In this document: positions 22,139-23,853 of the stretch, piece by piece
Layout: every line of letters starts with the position of its first letter
Numbering within the stretch: the first letter of the stretch is position 1
Assembly: GCA_963649365.1 (NCBI GenBank)
Contig: CAVJHQ010000026.1
Span: forward strand, 1 to 23,853
Direction: 5' to 3'
DNA: 23,853 nucleotides
Source of the DNA: Paratractidigestivibacter sp963649365
GTDB lineage: Bacteria; Actinomycetota; Coriobacteriia; Coriobacteriales; Atopobiaceae
Notes under the pieces: generated by a model
Databases searched by the model: none
Seen by the model: the letters and a program-made list of their open reading frames with translations, nothing else
What the model was told of the DNA's origin: nothing
Translations under genes and position numbers: made by a program

Positions 22139-23011
22139 ATGAAAAAGACCACGACTGTGGCGATGGCTCTGGTTCTGGCCGCCTCAATCGCCGGCTGTTC
22201 TGCTGGATCGGCATCTGGCGGCGGCGCGTCGACGGATAATACGTCCTCAACGACTACGTCGTCCTCGCAGCAAACGAGCGAAACGGACCAGAAGGCCGAG
22301 CCGGTGACAATTAAGCAGTCGCCCGATAAGTACACCTGGTACATCAAAAACTATGTCGGCATGAACGCTTCGGGTATCGGCTACACGGCGCTTAATGGCT
22401 ACAGGATGGAAAGCTACGGCGCCGGTTATATCAAGATCGTATTTGTGACGTCTGACGGCACTCATATCGACTTCAGTGAGAATAACGACCAGCTCAAGCA
22501 GTACAAAGTGTCTGCCCAGAGCTATGAACCGAACACTGAGATCAAGTACACGTTCCAGGTTGACTCAGAGGGCAAGGAGTACGAGAACCTGGTTGATTAC
22601 CAGAACATTGAGGAAATCGTCCTCTCGTTGGACAAGGTCGGAGAGAGCGGAAATGTCAAAGACAACACGCTCATTGATCCTGCTCCCGACAAATACACGG
22701 CGTACGTAAGGGATTACGTTGACCGTAACCTCGCGGACTGCGGCTACGTGTCGTTGAGCGGAAAGTACATGGACTCCTATAGCGCGGGCTACGTCACGCT
22801 GAACATCATTACTGAGGACGGGTCGGCTGTAGACCTTGAGGATGCCTCCTCGCTTGCCGGATGGGTTGTTACCCAGCAGGATATTCAGCCAAATACCGCT
22901 ATATCGTTTACATATAGTACCGACTCTGATGGAAATGAGTATTCGAACCTCATTAGTTCCCAGTCTTTGGAGACTATCAGTCTTTATGTTTCTCCCGTAA
23001 GCGCTTCCTAG
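22139..23011 (+). CDS. Secreted lipoprotein with duplicated domain
   Basis: 290 residues. Signal peptide with lipobox IAGC (C20), then a Ser/Thr-rich linker to about residue 60. Two copies of a domain of about 105 residues follow: 61-167 (SPDKYTWYIKNYVG ... LSLDKVG) and 172-287 (APDKYTAYVRDYVD ... SLYVSPV). Shared features are DKYT-Y, GY-L-GY/KYM-SY-AGY, -PNT-I-(Y/F)T and EY-NL. This is an internal tandem duplication; the family is not recognised. The start at 22139 has GGAGAG 4 nt upstream and lies after the predicted transcript start. Base composition is lower in GC than neighbours, hinting at different history. Likely co-transcribed with the next lipoprotein (37-nt gap). Confidence 0.8.
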   Translation: MKKTTTVAMALVLAASIAGCSAGSASGGGASTDNTSSTTTSSSQQTSETDQKAEPVTIKQSPDKYTWYIKNYVGMNASGIGYTALNGYRMESYGAGYIKIVFVTSDGTHIDFSENNDQLKQYKVSAQSYEPNTEIKYTFQVDSEGKEYENLVDYQNIEEIVLSLDKVGESGNVKDNTLIDPAPDKYTAYVRDYVDRNLADCGYVSLSGKYMDSYSAGYVTLNIITEDGSAVDLEDASSLAGWVVTQQDIQPNTAISFTYSTDSDGNEYSNLISSQSLETISLYVSPVSAS

Positions 23012-23048
23012 CCTTCGGCTTGGAATTCCAAAGCGATTGGAGCTTAAG

Positions 23049-23684
23049 ATGAAGAAAACGGCAGCCATTGTTCTTTCCGCGATGCTCGCCCTTACGCTCG
23101 GGGCCTGCGGGTCCTCGTCCTCAAATAAGTCGAGCTCAGACACCTCGTCCACGACGACGCAGGAAACCACCAAGTCGGATGACTCCACGTCAAAGTCCGA
23201 GTCTTCCACGTCTGGAAGCGCCACGTCCACCTCGACCGAATCGAAGGACGCGTCCTCTGCGGCGTCGGCGCCGTCCGATAGCGGCGCGTCGAGCATGATC
23301 GACAGCGCGAAGAGCAGCGCCAAGAGCTTGGCCGACAAGGGCAAGAGCATCCTCAAGTCGATCACCGGCAACGGTGACACCTACGACTCCATCTACGAGG
23401 AGTACAGCGCCAAGCTCAACGACATGACTCCCGGCAAGATCGACGAGTTCAACTCCGAGGCCGATGCATCCGACGGCAGCATCGAGTCTCTTGCTGAGAT
23501 TAGCAACAACAAGGTCGCTGACCTGGCCGAAGTTTGCACCGAGGGCATCCAGAAGATGGCCGAGCTCATGTATCGCAACGGCGACGACTACTCCGTCTAC
23601 GAGGAGAACGCCCAGAAGCTCTACTCCGTGTACGAGGACTGCGGCACGCAGATTTACGATGCGTACCTCGCTCGCGCGGTGTAG
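23049..23684 (+). CDS. Secreted lipoprotein, Ser/Thr-rich with helical C-terminal domain
   Basis: 211 residues. Lipobox LGAC (C20), then a long Ser/Thr/Lys/Asp low-complexity spacer (about 21-85) that would cross the cell wall. The helical C-terminal domain (about 85-211) has YDSIYEEYSAKLNDMTPGKI and a later YSVYEENAQKLYSVYEDCGTQ (split by a short turn), suggesting repeated YxxxYEE helices. I recognise no family. The ATG at 23049 has GGAG (23039-23042) 6 nt upstream; the TTG at 23037 lies within that SD. The gap to the previous gene holds the palindrome TTGGAATTCCAA (23020-23031). Confidence 0.8.
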   Translation: MKKTAAIVLSAMLALTLGACGSSSSNKSSSDTSSTTTQETTKSDDSTSKSESSTSGSATSTSTESKDASSAASAPSDSGASSMIDSAKSSAKSLADKGKSILKSITGNGDTYDSIYEEYSAKLNDMTPGKIDEFNSEADASDGSIESLAEISNNKVADLAEVCTEGIQKMAELMYRNGDDYSVYEENAQKLYSVYEDCGTQIYDAYLARAV

Positions 23685-23704
23685 CGCGCGGCTTGTTTGA
23701 GCGA

Positions 23705-23751
23705 CGGCGCGCCCGCGGATGAGCTGAAGTCCGTGGGCGCGCCGCTGTTTT
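23705..23751 (+). terminator. Intrinsic terminator of the lipoprotein unit
   Basis: 15-bp stem (23705-23719/23730-23744, CGGCGCGCCCGCGGA type, one G-U-compatible mismatch), 10-nt loop, then CTGTTTT. Confidence 0.85.
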
Positions 23752-23806
23752 GCGGGTTTCGAGCTTCGTTGCGGCTTCCAGCAAACTTTTCTCATCCGCC
23801 GAAATT

Positions 23807-23848
23807 CAGTTGCCAACTGAGGAAAGCCGTCCAGCTGCTCTTCAGAAT
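23807..23848 (+). promoter_or_regulatory. Dyad-containing promoter reading out of the right edge
   Basis: CAGTTGCCAACTG (23807-23819), 23 nt, CAGAAT (23843-23848). The stretch CTGCTNTTCAGAATNGA is also shared with the promoter at 22060. It predicts a further co-regulated gene starting beyond 23853. Confidence 0.6.
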
Positions 23849-23853
23849 TGAGC

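Overview
The window is high-GC DNA with mostly GTG/TTG/ATG starts, short Shine-Dalgarno sites and dense gene packing. The gene content (LctP-type lactate permease, YtxH and PRC-barrel envelope proteins, HRD(L/I)SP-type Ser/Thr kinase, MetNIQ, MetA with an acetyltransferase-type Glu111) suggests a gut Coriobacteriia genome of the Collinsella/Olsenella type. The lineage is an inference from content and base composition; no rRNA or other phylogenetic marker is present.

Layout. 1-1260: a DUF559/Vsr-like putative nuclease whose stop codon lies inside the first unit of a four-unit inverted-repeat element. 1260-8606: a rightward envelope cluster: CorC/CNNM transporter, a protein with a cyanophycin-synthetase-N-like HxxEH domain and a long Pro/Glu tail, a YtxH protein, a PRC-barrel protein, and a domain-permuted GH3 glycosidase anchored at both ends. 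It closes at a bidirectional terminator shared with leftward lemA. 9229-10793: tRNA-Ser(UGA), a YitT-family membrane protein and tadA. 10978-15353: leftward genes for a lactate permease, an RlmI-type rRNA methyltransferase and a DEAD-box helicase. 15471-19297: methionine region, with metQ, metI and metN leftward and metA rightward, divergent around a shared control region. 19324-23853: an XRE-type regulator, a second four-unit repeat element, a membrane Ser/Thr kinase, an alternating-repeat element and two lipoproteins.

Main new observations. (1) metA is preceded by a well-formed attenuator: extended -10 promoter, strong SD, a 17-codon leader peptide with Met-x-Met-x-Met, and an intrinsic terminator whose left arm overlaps the end of the leader ORF. 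(2) Two unlinked intergenic elements (960-1171 and 19828-20041) share a 27-bp unit in the order forward, forward, reverse, reverse with almost identical spacing (41, 104-105 and 40-41 bp start to start), although the DNA between units differs. (3) Three promoters (kinase, first lipoprotein, and one firing out of the right edge) carry the dyad (C/T)AGTTGNCAACTG exactly 23 nt upstream of a -10-like hexamer, which centres it near -42. This looks like a class-II activator regulon. (4) A stand-alone HxxEH domain resembling the cryptic hydrolase domain of cyanophycin synthetase is fused to a Pro/Glu-rich tail. (5) MetN lacks the C-terminal NIL domain, metN and the helicase look leaderless, and a LysR-type T-N11-A dyad lies upstream of metN.

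Functionally, the methionine genes form an uptake-plus-synthesis unit controlled separately on each side. The kinase and lipoproteins look like a co-regulated cell-surface signalling set. The 1.3-8.6 kb cluster looks like an envelope module.
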